Origin: Polaromonas sp.
GTDB lineage: Bacteria > Pseudomonadota > Gammaproteobacteria > Burkholderiales > Burkholderiaceae_C
NCBI GenBank assembly: GCA_013823635.1
Contig: PNML01000013.1
Span: 1 to 48,462, forward strand
Direction of reading: 5' to 3'
Length of the DNA: 48,462 nucleotides
Both the position numbers and the translations under genes were made by a program. Each line of letters opens with the position of its first letter. The stretch's first letter is position 1. Under the pieces are notes generated by a model. The model had not been told where the DNA came from and searched no databases. It saw only the letters and a program-made list of their open reading frames with translations. This document shows, piece by piece, positions 15,509 through 24,618 of the stretch.

Positions 15509-18349
15509 GTGCTTTTACTCATTGTTTTGCTACCACTCCTGCTGGGGACAGCCGCCACCTTCTGGCTGGGTGCCCGCTCGCGCTGGCTCACCGCCGCGGT
15601 GGCGTTGGCGGTGACGTCGGCCAGCCTGGCGCTGTTGGTGCAGCAGGCGCCGGCCGTCATGGCGGGCGAGGTGGTGATGAACACCTGGCAGTGGGTGCCG
15701 GAAATCGGGCTCAACCTGAGCTTCAAGCTCGATGGCCTGTCCATGATGTTTGCCGGGCTGATCATGTTCATCGGCCTGCTCATCATCGTGTACGCACATT
15801 ACTACCTCAGTCCTGAGGATTCGGCGGCCAAGTTCTTCAGCCTGATGATGCTGTTCATGGCCGCCATGCTCGGGGTGGTGCTGTCGGACAACCTCTTGCT
15901 GCTGGTGGTGTTCTGGGAGCTGACCAGCCTGTCTTCCTTCCTGTTGGTGGGTTACTGGAGCCATTTGCCCGCGGCCCGCTCGGGGGCGCGGCAGGCCTTG
16001 GCCGTGACGGGTGGGGGTGGCCTGGCCATGCTGGCGGGCTTTGTGTTGCTGGGGCAGATTGCGGGCACCTACGAGCTCAGCGCCATGCTGGGCCGCACCG
16101 CCGAGATACAGGCCAGCCCGTTGTTTGTGCCCGCCCTGGTGCTGATACTGGTGGGGGCGTTCACCAAGAGTGCGCAGTTCCCCTTCCATTTCTGGCTGCC
16201 CGATGCCATGGCCGCACCCACCCCGGTGTCGGCTTACCTGCATTCGGCCACCATGGTCAAGGCCGGGGTGTTTTTGCTCATGCGCATGTACCCCGTGCTG
16301 GCGGGCTCCGGCTGGTTTGAGCTGCTGGTGACCGCCACGGGTCTGGTGACGGTGCTGTTTGCGGCCTTCATCGCCATCTTCAAGCACGATCTCAAAGGCC
16401 TGCTGGCGTATTCCACGGTCAGTCACCTGGGTTTGGTGGTGTTTCTGGTGGGCTTGGGATCGCCTCTGGCCGCCGTGGCGGCCGTGTTCCATGTGTTGAA
16501 CCACGCCACCTTCAAGGCCTCGCTGTTCATGATCGCGGGCATCGTGGACCACGAAACCCATTCCAGGGACATGCGTCAACTGGGGGGGCTGTGGCATTTC
16601 ATGCCCTGGACGGCCACGCTGTCCATGGTGGCGGCCGCGTCCATGGCCGGTGTGCCACTGACCAACGGTTTCCTGTCCAAGGAAATGTTCTTCACCGAAG
16701 CGGTGGTGGGCACGGCCGGTGTGTGGGCCTGGCTGGTGCCAGCGCTGGTGACGCTGGCCGGCGTGTGCAGCGTGGCCTATTCGCTGCGTTTTGTGCACGA
16801 CACCTATTTCAACGGCCCGCTGGGCGACGTGCCCAACACCCACCCGCACGAGCCGCCGCTGGGCATGAAGGCGCCCGCGATGTTGCTGGTCACCTTGTGT
16901 GTGGTGGTGGGCCTGTTTCCCGCCATGACATTCGGGCCGCTGGTGGAGGTGGCCGCCACGGCCCTGGCGGGCAAACCCCTGCCCGACTACCACCTGGCCA
17001 TCTGGCACGGCTTCAACCTGCCTTTGTTGATGAGTGCCGTCGCGCTGGTTGTGGGCGTGGGCCTGTACCTGTTGCTCGCGGTCGACAAGCGGTTGCACCG
17101 CATCCAGTCCGAGCGGTGGTTCGGCCTGGTAACCGGGCGGCAGGTGTTCGAGGCGCTGGTCGATGGGCTGTTTGCCTGGTCGGGTCGCATCTCCTCCCGC
17201 CTGGAGAACGGTTCCCTGCAACGCTACCTGGCCTGGCTGGTGGTGGCTGCACTGGTGGTGGGCGCTGCCCCGCTGGTGGGTGCAGGCATCGGCACGGGGG
17301 AGCGCGAGTTGATGCCCGCCACGCCCCTGGCCGTGGTGATCTGGGCCGTGTTGCTGTTGGTGTGTGTCGCCATCGCACTGACCCAGCGTCAGCGTTTCCT
17401 GTCGGTGGTCTTGGTGGGTGTGGTGGGCCTGGTCACGTCGCTCACCTTTGTGGGTCTGTCGGCGCCCGATCTGGCCCTGACGCAGCTGTCGGTGGAGGTG
17501 GTGTCCACCGCTTTGCTGCTCATGGGGCTGGCGCTGCTGCCGCAGCATTCCCCGCGCGAGTCCAGCACGCTGCGCCGCTTGCGCGATGGTGCGCTGGCGC
17601 TGACGGCCGGTGGCGCCATGAGTTGGTTGACCTGGGTGTTGTTGACGCGCGATCACGACTCCATCTCCTGGTATTTTCTGGAGAAGACGCTGCCGGTGGG
17701 CGGTGGTGCCAACGTGGTCAACGTGATCCTGGTGGACTTCCGGGGCTACGACACGTTTGGCGAAATCACGGTGCTGGGCATAGCGGCCATTGGTGTACTG
17801 GCACTGATGGAGGGCATGCGCACCCGCAGGCCCACGGTGGACCCTGAGGGGCGCAACTGGACGTTCGCCGCTCAGCCCGTGCTGCTGCGGGTGGCGGCCT
17901 CGGTGGTGCTGCCGGTGGCGCTGGTGTTCACGCTGTACATCTTCATGCGCGGCCACAACCAGCCGGGTGGTGGCTTCATTGCCGGGCTGATCACCGCGGT
18001 GGCACTGGTGCTGCAGTTCATGGCCATGGGCCAGGGCAAGGCTGAAGGGCTGTTGCGCGCCCAGGCCGGGCGGCGGTTTGTGCGCTGGATAGGCTCTGGC
18101 CTGAGCATTGCTGGCCTGACGGGTGTGGGGGCTTTCTGGTTTGGCCGCCCTTTCATGACCAGCGCGCACGGCCACCCTCATGTGCCCTTGCTGGGTGACA
18201 TCCCGCTGGCTTCGGCGGCCCTGTTTGATCTTGGGGTGTACACCACCGTGGTCGGTGCCACGCTGTTGACCATCTCGGTGCTGGGCTCGGTGAGCCGCGA
18301 GCGACCACCAACCCCTTCCACCCAACCACACCCCGGGAGTGCCGCATGA
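15509..18349 (+). CDS. mrpA: Mrp-type Na+(K+)/H+ antiporter subunit A fused to subunit B
   Basis: The large subunit of the Mrp (Mnh/Pha) multi-subunit antiporter, which resembles the NuoL proton-pumping subunit of complex I. Length is 946 aa from GTG 15509 (MLLLIVLLPLLLGTAATFWL after initiation); an ATG at 15482 is the alternative. The NuoL-like core has NLLLLVVFWELTSLSSFLLV, PFHFWLPDAMAAPTPVSAYL and HSATMVKAGVFLL. The C-terminal third adds LSAPDLALTQLSVEVVST and then an MrpB domain (YIFMRGHNQPGGGFIAGLIT). The A-B fusion is the PhaAB arrangement. The stop overlaps mrpC by 4 bases. Confidence 0.95.
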   Translation: MLLLIVLLPLLLGTAATFWLGARSRWLTAAVALAVTSASLALLVQQAPAVMAGEVVMNTWQWVPEIGLNLSFKLDGLSMMFAGLIMFIGLLIIVYAHYYLSPEDSAAKFFSLMMLFMAAMLGVVLSDNLLLLVVFWELTSLSSFLLVGYWSHLPAARSGARQALAVTGGGGLAMLAGFVLLGQIAGTYELSAMLGRTAEIQASPLFVPALVLILVGAFTKSAQFPFHFWLPDAMAAPTPVSAYLHSATMVKAGVFLLMRMYPVLAGSGWFELLVTATGLVTVLFAAFIAIFKHDLKGLLAYSTVSHLGLVVFLVGLGSPLAAVAAVFHVLNHATFKASLFMIAGIVDHETHSRDMRQLGGLWHFMPWTATLSMVAAASMAGVPLTNGFLSKEMFFTEAVVGTAGVWAWLVPALVTLAGVCSVAYSLRFVHDTYFNGPLGDVPNTHPHEPPLGMKAPAMLLVTLCVVVGLFPAMTFGPLVEVAATALAGKPLPDYHLAIWHGFNLPLLMSAVALVVGVGLYLLLAVDKRLHRIQSERWFGLVTGRQVFEALVDGLFAWSGRISSRLENGSLQRYLAWLVVAALVVGAAPLVGAGIGTGERELMPATPLAVVIWAVLLLVCVAIALTQRQRFLSVVLVGVVGLVTSLTFVGLSAPDLALTQLSVEVVSTALLLMGLALLPQHSPRESSTLRRLRDGALALTAGGAMSWLTWVLLTRDHDSISWYFLEKTLPVGGGANVVNVILVDFRGYDTFGEITVLGIAAIGVLALMEGMRTRRPTVDPEGRNWTFAAQPVLLRVAASVVLPVALVFTLYIFMRGHNQPGGGFIAGLITAVALVLQFMAMGQGKAEGLLRAQAGRRFVRWIGSGLSIAGLTGVGAFWFGRPFMTSAHGHPHVPLLGDIPLASAALFDLGVYTTVVGATLLTISVLGSVSRERPPTPSTQPHPGSAA

Positions 18350-18735
18350 GCATGGAGTTTCTGATTGCCACCGGCATCGGTTTTGTCACCGCCTGTGGCG
18401 TTTACCTGATGCTGCGCGGGCGCACATTTCCGGTGGTGCTGGGCCTGTCGGTGTTGGGCTATGCGGTCAACGTGTTCATTTTTGTGATGGGCCGCTTGTG
18501 GACCAACGCCGCCCCCATCGTGGCGGGCGATGCACCCATTGCCGACCCGCTGCCCCAGGCTTTGGTGCTGACGGCCATCGTGATCGGTTTTGCCACCACG
18601 GGCTTTGTGATCGAGCTGGCGCTGCGCAGCCGCCACGAGTCGGGCAGTGACCACATCGACGGCCACGAGCCCGGGCATGCGCCCGGCTACCAGGCTGTGG
18701 TGGGTCAGGGCGCCGAAGTGGGGGGGAAGGCCTGA
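18346..18735 (+). CDS. mrpC: Mrp antiporter subunit C (NuoK-like)
   Basis: A 129-aa small membrane subunit homologous to NuoK of complex I. It has three membrane segments (EFLIATGIGFVTACGVYLML; VVLGLSVLGYAVNVFIFVMG; DPLPQALVLTAIVIGFATTG). The Pro-Gln-Ala-Leu-Val-Leu-Thr-Ala-Ile-Val-Ile motif is characteristic of MrpC/MnhC. A hydrophilic His/Gly-rich tail follows. ATG overlaps the mrpA stop (ATGA), and its stop overlaps the start of mrpD by one base, showing tight coupling. Confidence 0.95.
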   Translation: MSMEFLIATGIGFVTACGVYLMLRGRTFPVVLGLSVLGYAVNVFIFVMGRLWTNAAPIVAGDAPIADPLPQALVLTAIVIGFATTGFVIELALRSRHESGSDHIDGHEPGHAPGYQAVVGQGAEVGGKA

Positions 18736-20402
18736 TGCTGGACCTCACTCACGCCTTCTGGTTGCAGCACGCGCCCGTACTCTCGGTGCTGCTGCCGTCG
18801 TTCACGGCCATGGCCTTGCTGCTGTTGGGCGACCCTTCCGGTTTGGCGGGGCAAGGTGGTGGGCATGGCAACCCCCGGTTGCGCTGGCGCAGGCGCCTGG
18901 CCATGGGGTCGGTGTTGTTGGGCGCGGTCATGGCCATGGGACTGGTGTCGCTGGCCAGCGGCGGTGAGCTGGTGGTTTACCGCCTGGGCGAGTGGCCCGC
19001 ACCATTTGGCATTGTTTTGGTGGTTGACCGCTTGTCAGCATTGATGGTGTTGCTCACATATTCCTTGGCAGTACCGGTGCTGTGGTACGCCACCGGCGGC
19101 TGGGACACCCGGGGGCGCTACTTCCTGGCGCTGTTCCAGTTCCAGCTGATGGGCTTGTGCGGCGCTTTCCTGACCGGTGACCTGTTCAACCTGTTTGTGT
19201 TCTTCGAGGTGTTGCTGATCGCCTCGTACGTGTTGCTGGTGCATGGCCAGGGCCGCGAGCGGTTCAAGGTGGGCATTCACTACGTGGTGCTGAACCTGGC
19301 CGCCTCCGGCCTGTTCCTGATCGGTTTGGCCATGCTGTACTCGGTCACCGGCACGCTCAACATGGCCGACATGGCTTTGCGCGTGGGGCAGCTGACGGGT
19401 GAGTCCGCCCTGTTGGCCCGCTCGGCGGCGCTGGTGCTGCTGGTGGTGTTTGGCCTCAAGGCGGCCCTGGTGCCCCTGTACTTCTGGCTGCCCGCCACCT
19501 ACGCGGCGGCGAGTGCGCCGGTGGCCGCACTGTTTGCCGTCATGACCAAGGTGGGGGTGTACAGCATCGTCCGGGTGCACTGGGTGATTTTTGGGGTGGG
19601 CGCCGGCGAGGCGGCGCTGGCCGCCCAGGCCTGGCTGCTGCCGCTGGCGCTGACCACCAGCGTGCTGGGGGTGCTGGGGGCACTGGCCTCACACAGCATG
19701 GGGCGCATGGTGGCTTACCTCACCGTGTCGTCGGTGGGCACCATCCTGGCGGGTGTGGGCCTGTTCACACCGGCCACGCTGTCGGCGGCGCTTTACTACA
19801 CGCTGCACAGCACGGTGGTGATTGCCGGGCTGTTCCTGCTGGTGGAGCTGATGGCCGCGCAGCGCGGTGCGGCCCAGGACAAGCTGCGCCCGGCCATGGC
19901 CGTGCGCGAACCGGTGCTGCTGGGGCTGATGATGATTTTTGGCGCCGCGTCCGCCGCCGGCCTGCCCCCGTTGCCGGGCTTTTTGGGCAAGCTCATGATC
20001 CTGGAGAGCGCGTCCGGCCTGGCTGCCCAACCCTGGGTGTGGGGGGTGGTGCTCACCGTGGGGTTCTTCTCCATCATCGGGTTGGCCAGGGCGGGGGTGG
20101 TGGTGTTCTGGCACGTGCAGCCCGAAGAAGGCCAGGGTACGCCCGGCGCGGGCAGCAGCCTGAAGCTGCTCTCGGCCACCTGGGTGTTCATGGTGCTGAC
20201 CGTGCTCATGGCGGTGCTGGCGTCTCCCATCAAGCGTTACACCGATGCCGCGGCGGCGCAGCTGAGCCGCCCGGCGGACTATGCGCAGGCCGTGTTGGGT
20301 CTGGGGGCGGGTGAGCCGTCACGCACCACACGTCCCTACACCGGCCAGACCCAACCCGCAGCGCCCTTGCCGCCTGCCACCGCGGAGGAACAACAGCCAT
20401 GA
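18735..20402 (+). CDS. mrpD: Mrp antiporter subunit D (NuoM/N-like)
   Basis: A 555-aa second NuoL/M/N-type subunit with about 14 membrane segments. Visible signatures: GDLFNLFVFFEVLLIASYVL with the conserved helix glutamate, GLKAALVPLYFWLPATYAAA with the key lysine, and APVAALFAVMTKVGVYSIVR. GLPPLPGFLGKLMIL appears later. It should form part of the proton or cation path. It carries a Pro/Ala/Gln-rich C-terminal tail. The stop overlaps mrpE by 4 bases. Confidence 0.95.
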   Translation: MLDLTHAFWLQHAPVLSVLLPSFTAMALLLLGDPSGLAGQGGGHGNPRLRWRRRLAMGSVLLGAVMAMGLVSLASGGELVVYRLGEWPAPFGIVLVVDRLSALMVLLTYSLAVPVLWYATGGWDTRGRYFLALFQFQLMGLCGAFLTGDLFNLFVFFEVLLIASYVLLVHGQGRERFKVGIHYVVLNLAASGLFLIGLAMLYSVTGTLNMADMALRVGQLTGESALLARSAALVLLVVFGLKAALVPLYFWLPATYAAASAPVAALFAVMTKVGVYSIVRVHWVIFGVGAGEAALAAQAWLLPLALTTSVLGVLGALASHSMGRMVAYLTVSSVGTILAGVGLFTPATLSAALYYTLHSTVVIAGLFLLVELMAAQRGAAQDKLRPAMAVREPVLLGLMMIFGAASAAGLPPLPGFLGKLMILESASGLAAQPWVWGVVLTVGFFSIIGLARAGVVVFWHVQPEEGQGTPGAGSSLKLLSATWVFMVLTVLMAVLASPIKRYTDAAAAQLSRPADYAQAVLGLGAGEPSRTTRPYTGQTQPAAPLPPATAEEQQP

Positions 20403-20986
20403 CCATCCCCTTGAACCCCAGTGCCACGGCCACCGACCGCGACGCGCATCCCAGCTGGTTGGCCCACCCCGTGCTGTCCGTGCTGCTGGCGGTGTGCTGG
20501 CTGGCGCTGTCCCGCAGCGTGGAGGTGTTTCACCTGTTGTCGGCGCTGCTCATCGGCCTGGTGGTGCCCCGCTTGCTGCACGGCTTTCTGCTCACCACGG
20601 GCCGCATTCGCTGGTGGCCAGCGCTGCGCCTGATGCGGGTGGTGCTGTGGGACATCGTCATGTCCAACATCACGGTGGCCAAACTCGTGCTCGGGCCGCT
20701 GGAGCGCATGCACCCCGCTTGGTTGCCCGTGCCCCTGGCCTGTGACCATGCCCATGTGAACGCGTTGTTCGCCGCCATCATCACCACCACACCGGGCACG
20801 GTGTCGTGTGTGGTGAACGAGCGGCGCCACGAAATCCTGGTGCACGCCCTCAACTGCGACGATGCCCAAGCCATGATCGACGACATGAAAAACCGCTACG
20901 AAGCGCCGCTGATGGCCATATTCGGTGTGACCGCCGTGCGCGAAGCGGCCACACAGGGCGCGGCCCACGAGAGGACACCGGCATGA
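20399..20986 (+). CDS. mrpE: Mrp antiporter subunit E
   Basis: A 195-aa subunit E of the Mrp complex. Two or three membrane segments near the N-terminus (HPVLSVLLAVCWLALSRSVE; LSALLIGLVVPRLL) precede a cytosolic domain. The motif FAAIITTTPGTVSCVVNERR followed by ILVHALNCDD is the MrpE/MnhE signature. The complex needs subunit E for stability and activity in other bacteria. ATG overlaps the mrpD stop and the TGA overlaps the start of mrpF (ATGA). Confidence 0.94.
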   Translation: MTIPLNPSATATDRDAHPSWLAHPVLSVLLAVCWLALSRSVEVFHLLSALLIGLVVPRLLHGFLLTTGRIRWWPALRLMRVVLWDIVMSNITVAKLVLGPLERMHPAWLPVPLACDHAHVNALFAAIITTTPGTVSCVVNERRHEILVHALNCDDAQAMIDDMKNRYEAPLMAIFGVTAVREAATQGAAHERTPA

Positions 20987-21258
20987 ACATCCTGGACTGG
21001 TCGCTCAACCTGGCCATCGTGGCCGTGACCCTGGCCGTGGCCCTGTGCACCGTGCGGTTGCTGCGTGGCCCCGGCATCACCGACCGTTTGCTGGCCTTGG
21101 ACACGCTGTACATGAATGCTGTGGCCCTGATCGTGTTGCTGGGCATGCGCTGGAGCACCCCTTTGTTGTTCGAAGCCGCGCTGATCGTGGCCATGCTGGG
21201 CTTTGTGTCCACGGTGGCCCTGGCGCGCTACATCAGCCGTGGCGACGTGGTGGAATGA
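20983..21258 (+). CDS. mrpF: Mrp antiporter subunit F
   Basis: A 91-aa subunit with three membrane segments. The conserved LLRGPGITDRLLALDTLYMN loop is diagnostic of MrpF/PhaF/MnhF, followed by LLFEAALIVAMLGFVSTVAL. I chose the ATG at 20983, which overlaps the mrpE stop. The open frame upstream of it is only the shadow of mrpE. It is followed after 10 bases by mrpG. Confidence 0.94.
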   Translation: MNILDWSLNLAIVAVTLAVALCTVRLLRGPGITDRLLALDTLYMNAVALIVLLGMRWSTPLLFEAALIVAMLGFVSTVALARYISRGDVVE

Positions 21259-21268
21259 AGGAGCGCAC

Positions 21269-21628
21269 ATGAACCCCCTGATCGAATGGTTGGCCGCAGG
21301 CCTGGTGCTGGTGGCGGCGTTTTTTCTGCTGGTGGGAGCGATCGGGCTGGCCCGCCTGCCTGACTTTTACATGCGACTGCACGCCCCCACCAAATCGTCC
21401 ACGCTGGGTGTGGGCGGTGTGCTGCTGGCGTCCATGCTGGTGTCGGTCAGCCTGGGCCATGCGGGCGTGGCCGAATTGCTCATCACCCTGTTTGTGTTTG
21501 TGACCGCCCCGGTGTCGGCCAACCTCATGGCGCAGGCTGCGCTGCACTTGCAAGTGGCTTCGCAGGCTCCTGTGCCTGGTCATGCCGTGCCCGAGCGCGA
21601 CGTTTCTGGCGCTGCATCCCGGGACTGA
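21269..21628 (+). CDS. mrpG: Mrp antiporter subunit G
   Basis: A 119-aa final subunit of the Mrp complex, with three membrane segments. The family motif is RLPDFYMRLHAPTKSSTLGV, followed by LLITLFVFVTAPVSANLMAQ. A good Shine-Dalgarno (AAGGAG) lies 6-8 bases before the ATG at 21269. It closes an operon with the full subunit set A/B, C, D, E, F, G. Only 3 bases separate its stop from the stop of the convergent NhaP-type gene. Confidence 0.94.
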   Translation: MNPLIEWLAAGLVLVAAFFLLVGAIGLARLPDFYMRLHAPTKSSTLGVGGVLLASMLVSVSLGHAGVAELLITLFVFVTAPVSANLMAQAALHLQVASQAPVPGHAVPERDVSGAASRD

Positions 21629-21631
21629 CGC

Positions 21632-23188
21632 TCAGGACTGGGTGTCCGCTGATGGCACGGCCAGCGGCGGCTTCTCCGTGGCGTGCAGGCTCAGTCCGAC
21701 GGTTTGGATGAGGCCTTGTGGACTGAGGCTGCGCACACTGAGCTGCGCATGGCCCAGTGGCAGCGTGTCGCCCACCACCGCAGGGCGTTGCAGCGCTTGT
21801 GTCATCCACGCGCCGACGGTGGTGTCCGATTCCTGTGTTGGCATGGGCAACCCGTAAAACTCGCACACGGGCCACATCGCCGTGTGGGCGCTGAGCTCAA
21901 AGTCACCGAAGACGTGGCGCATGGCGGCCTCGTCGGCCGGCTCCGGCAACGTCACACCCAGCCGGCGGGCGACCAGTCCAATGGTTGCGCCTTGCAGCAG
22001 CAAGGAGCTGAGCACCACCACAAACGCCACGTTGAAGAACACCTGGGCGCCCGGCAGTTGTGCCATGACAGGGAACACCGCCAGCACAATCGGCGCGGCC
22101 CCACGCAGCCCAACCCACGACACAAATGCCATTTCCGCGCGGGAAAAATGCATGGGCGCCAGACACAGCCACACCGAGACGGGTCGCGCCACGCACATCA
22201 GCACCACCGAAATGCCCAGGGCGGGCCACAGCGTGCGCCACACTTCGGTGGGTGTGGCCAGCAGACCCAGCAGCAGGAACATGGAGGCTTGGGCCAACCA
22301 GGCGTAACCGTCCATCAAACTCAGTGCGGGCAGCACGGTTTTGCGTGCCCGTTGGCCCACCACCACGCCCATGACGTAGACCGCCAAAAAGCCCGAACCG
22401 CCCAGCCAGCTGGCGACCGCAAACACCAGCAAGCCGCCGGACAGCAACATCAACCCCACCACACCCGCCGCTGGTTGCAGGGTGCCACGCAGGTGCAGCA
22501 GCAACCGCGCCAGCCCAAGGGCAGCGCCCAGGCCCAGCGCCAACCCCAACCCCATTTGGGTGAGCAACGCGCGGGCCAAGGCCAGGGCCAAGTCCCAGGG
22601 GCCACTCGCGGGGACCGACTCGGTGCCCTGGCTCCCCAGGGCCACGCCAATGAGGGCCAGGGTGAGGAAAACGGCCATGGGGTCGTTCATGCCCGACTCG
22701 ATTTCCAGTGTGGCCTCCACTCGCTCGTTCAGGTGCACGCCCGATGTTTTCAGCAGGGAAAACACCGCCGCCGCGTCGGTGGACCCCACGATGGCACCCA
22801 GCAGCAAGGCGGTGGGCCACGGCAAGTCCAGCAGCCAGTGCGCCGCGACTCCCGTGATGACCGCGCACACCAGCACCCCCAGTGTGGCCAGCCACAGTGA
22901 GGGGCGCAGTCCGGTGCGAAAGGTGGTGCGCCGGGTGCGCAAGCCACCGTCGAGCAGGATGACCGCCAAGGCGACGTTGCCCACCACAAAGCTGAGGTGA
23001 AAGTCGTTGAACGCCAACTGGCCAGGCCCGTCCTCGCCGGCCAACATGCCCGCCAGCAGGAACACCAGCAAAAACGAAAACCCCAGGCGCGCCGAATACA
23101 CCGCCGCCAGCACGCTGGCGAACACCAGACCCGCTGCCACCATGAGTGGCAGGTTCAGGAAATCAACATTCAAACCTTGGGTGAACAT
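21632..23188 (-). CDS. CPA1-family K+(Na+)/H+ antiporter (NhaP2/CvrA-like)
   Basis: A single-subunit cation/proton antiporter of 518 aa. About 12 membrane segments occupy residues 1 to about 395. GAIVGSTDAAAVFSLL with the Asp and ESGMNDPMAVFLTLA match the NhaP2 ion-binding motifs, and FVSWVGLRGAAPIVLAVFP follows. The C-terminal cytosolic part (about 410-518) resembles the regulatory TrkA-C/CorC-like tail, somewhat shorter than in E. coli CvrA (578 aa). I chose the ATG at 23188; the upstream in-frame extension is not family-like. It is convergent with the Mrp operon, so two independent antiporter systems sit side by side. Confidence 0.9.
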   Translation of the reverse strand: MFTQGLNVDFLNLPLMVAAGLVFASVLAAVYSARLGFSFLLVFLLAGMLAGEDGPGQLAFNDFHLSFVVGNVALAVILLDGGLRTRRTTFRTGLRPSLWLATLGVLVCAVITGVAAHWLLDLPWPTALLLGAIVGSTDAAAVFSLLKTSGVHLNERVEATLEIESGMNDPMAVFLTLALIGVALGSQGTESVPASGPWDLALALARALLTQMGLGLALGLGAALGLARLLLHLRGTLQPAAGVVGLMLLSGGLLVFAVASWLGGSGFLAVYVMGVVVGQRARKTVLPALSLMDGYAWLAQASMFLLLGLLATPTEVWRTLWPALGISVVLMCVARPVSVWLCLAPMHFSRAEMAFVSWVGLRGAAPIVLAVFPVMAQLPGAQVFFNVAFVVVLSSLLLQGATIGLVARRLGVTLPEPADEAAMRHVFGDFELSAHTAMWPVCEFYGLPMPTQESDTTVGAWMTQALQRPAVVGDTLPLGHAQLSVRSLSPQGLIQTVGLSLHATEKPPLAVPSADTQS

Positions 23189-23263
23189 GGGCGGCAGGGT
23201 AGCAGCTTTCGCCGCCAGGGCCGCCCCACATCCGCACAACCCGCGGGGTGACGGGTTGACGTG

Positions 23264-23311
23264 CCAAAAGTGCCTTCAGCGCTTTCGAATATTGAATAGG
23301 TTGCTACCAAC
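23264..23311 (-). repeat. Dispersed intergenic repeat, copy C
   Basis: On the minus strand it reads GTTGGTAGC, 18 variable bases, then AAGCGCTGAAGGC and a T-rich end. This is the same layout as copies A, B, D and E. It starts 2 bases after the gcdH stop codon. Confidence 0.65.
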
Positions 23312-23313
23312 CG

Positions 23314-24510
23314 TCAATAGAAGGCTTGGAGGCCAGTCTGTGCGCGACCCAGAATCAGGGCGTGCACGTCGTGCGTGCCCTCGTAGGTGTTCACGGTTTC
23401 CAGGTTGATCATGTGGCGGATGACGTGGTACTCGTCGTGGATGCCGTTGCCGCCATGCATGTCGCGCGCCAGGCGGGCCACGTCCAGCGCCTTGCCACAG
23501 CTGTTGCGCTTGATGAGGCTGATCATTTCGGGCATGGCCTTGCCCTCGTCCATGAGGCGGCCCACGCGCAGGCAGCCCTGCAGGCCCAGGGTGATTTCGG
23601 TCTGCATGTCGGCCAGCTTCTTCTGGATGAGCTGGTTTTGCGCCAGCGGGCGGCCAAACTGCTGGCGGTCCAGCGTGTACTGGCGGGCGCGGTGCCAGCA
23701 GTCCTCGGCGGCGCCCAATGCACCCCAGGCGATGCCGTGGCGGGCCTTGTTCAGGCAGCCAAACGGACCCTTCAGGCCGCTCACGTTGGGCAGCAACTGG
23801 CTCTCGGGCACGAACACCTCGTCCATCACGATTTCGCCGGTGATGCTGGCGCGCAGGCTCATCTTGCCCTCGATCTTGGGCGCGCTCAGTCCCTTCATGC
23901 CTTTTTCCAGGATGAAGCCGCGGATGGCTTCCTGGCCGCCGGTCTGACCGTCGGGATCGGTCAGCTTGGCCCAGACCACGAACACATCGGCAATCGGGCT
24001 GTTGGTGATCCACATCTTGTTGCCCTTCAGGATGTAGCCGCCGTCCACTGGGCGGGCGCGGCTGAGCATGCTGGCGGGGTCCGAGCCGTGGTTGGGCTCG
24101 GTCAGGCCAAAGCAGCCCACCCACTCGCCGGTGGCCAGCTTGGGCAGGTATTTTTGACGCTGTTCCTCGCTGCCATAGGCATGGATGGGGTGCATCACCA
24201 GGCTGCTTTGCACGCTCATGGCGCTGCGGTAGCCGCTGTCCACGCGCTCGACTTCGCGGGCCACCAGGCCATAGCTGACGTAGTTCAGACCCGAGCAGCC
24301 GTAGCCTTCAATGGTGCAGCCCAGCAGACCAATGGCACCCATTTCAGACATGATGTCGCGGTCAAAGTGCTCGTGGCGCGCCGCCTGCAGCACCCGCGTT
24401 TGCAGCTTGTCCTGGCAGTACTGCTGGGCGGCTTCGGCAATGGCGCGCTCATCGTCGCTGAGTTGCTCGTTCAACAAAAAGGCATCGTTCCACTGAAAAC
24501 GGGGGGTCAT
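23314..24510 (-). CDS. gcdH: Glutaryl-CoA dehydrogenase
   Basis: A 398-aa FAD enzyme that oxidises and decarboxylates glutaryl-CoA to crotonyl-CoA in lysine, tryptophan and benzoate breakdown. The start is ATG 24510 ([20 protein letters not shown]). The segment [19 protein letters not shown] is nearly the same as in human GCDH and includes the arginine that binds the glutaryl carboxylate. [15 protein letters not shown] and [19 protein letters not shown] line the FAD site. The catalytic base is Glu377 ([10 protein letters not shown]). A LysR-type gene is divergent 108 bases away. The open frame extending upstream overlaps that gene and is not part of this protein. Confidence 0.97.
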   Translation of the reverse strand: MTPRFQWNDAFLLNEQLSDDERAIAEAAQQYCQDKLQTRVLQAARHEHFDRDIMSEMGAIGLLGCTIEGYGCSGLNYVSYGLVAREVERVDSGYRSAMSVQSSLVMHPIHAYGSEEQRQKYLPKLATGEWVGCFGLTEPNHGSDPASMLSRARPVDGGYILKGNKMWITNSPIADVFVVWAKLTDPDGQTGGQEAIRGFILEKGMKGLSAPKIEGKMSLRASITGEIVMDEVFVPESQLLPNVSGLKGPFGCLNKARHGIAWGALGAAEDCWHRARQYTLDRQQFGRPLAQNQLIQKKLADMQTEITLGLQGCLRVGRLMDEGKAMPEMISLIKRNSCGKALDVARLARDMHGGNGIHDEYHVIRHMINLETVNTYEGTHDVHALILGRAQTGLQAFY

Positions 24511-24572
24511 GGGGTGTCCTTGAAGAAATGGGATGGGGCGATTGTTGGGCTTCCAATGATTTGTGTCTAATA

Positions 24573-24588
24573 TCAAATATGGATTTGA
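24573..24588. promoter_or_regulatory. Dyad operator in the gcdH/lysR divergent promoter
   Basis: The inverted repeat TCAAAT-N4-ATTTGA lies in the AT-rich centre of the 108-base region between gcdH and the LysR gene. A perfect -35 hexamer (TTGACA) overlaps its right arm on the plus strand. The minus strand offers TTGTCA in the same place. The position fits a LysR-type site that acts on both genes. Confidence 0.6.
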
Positions 24589-24618
24589 CAATATAAACTT
24601 CAGATTGAAAGGCGGGCC

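Noticed and set aside
15530-18331. Very long open frame on the minus strand opposite mrpA
   Set aside because: Its translation is rich in His, Gln, Arg and Gly with no domain, as expected for the antisense of a GC-rich gene with strong third-position bias. The plus strand encodes a clear MrpA-B protein.
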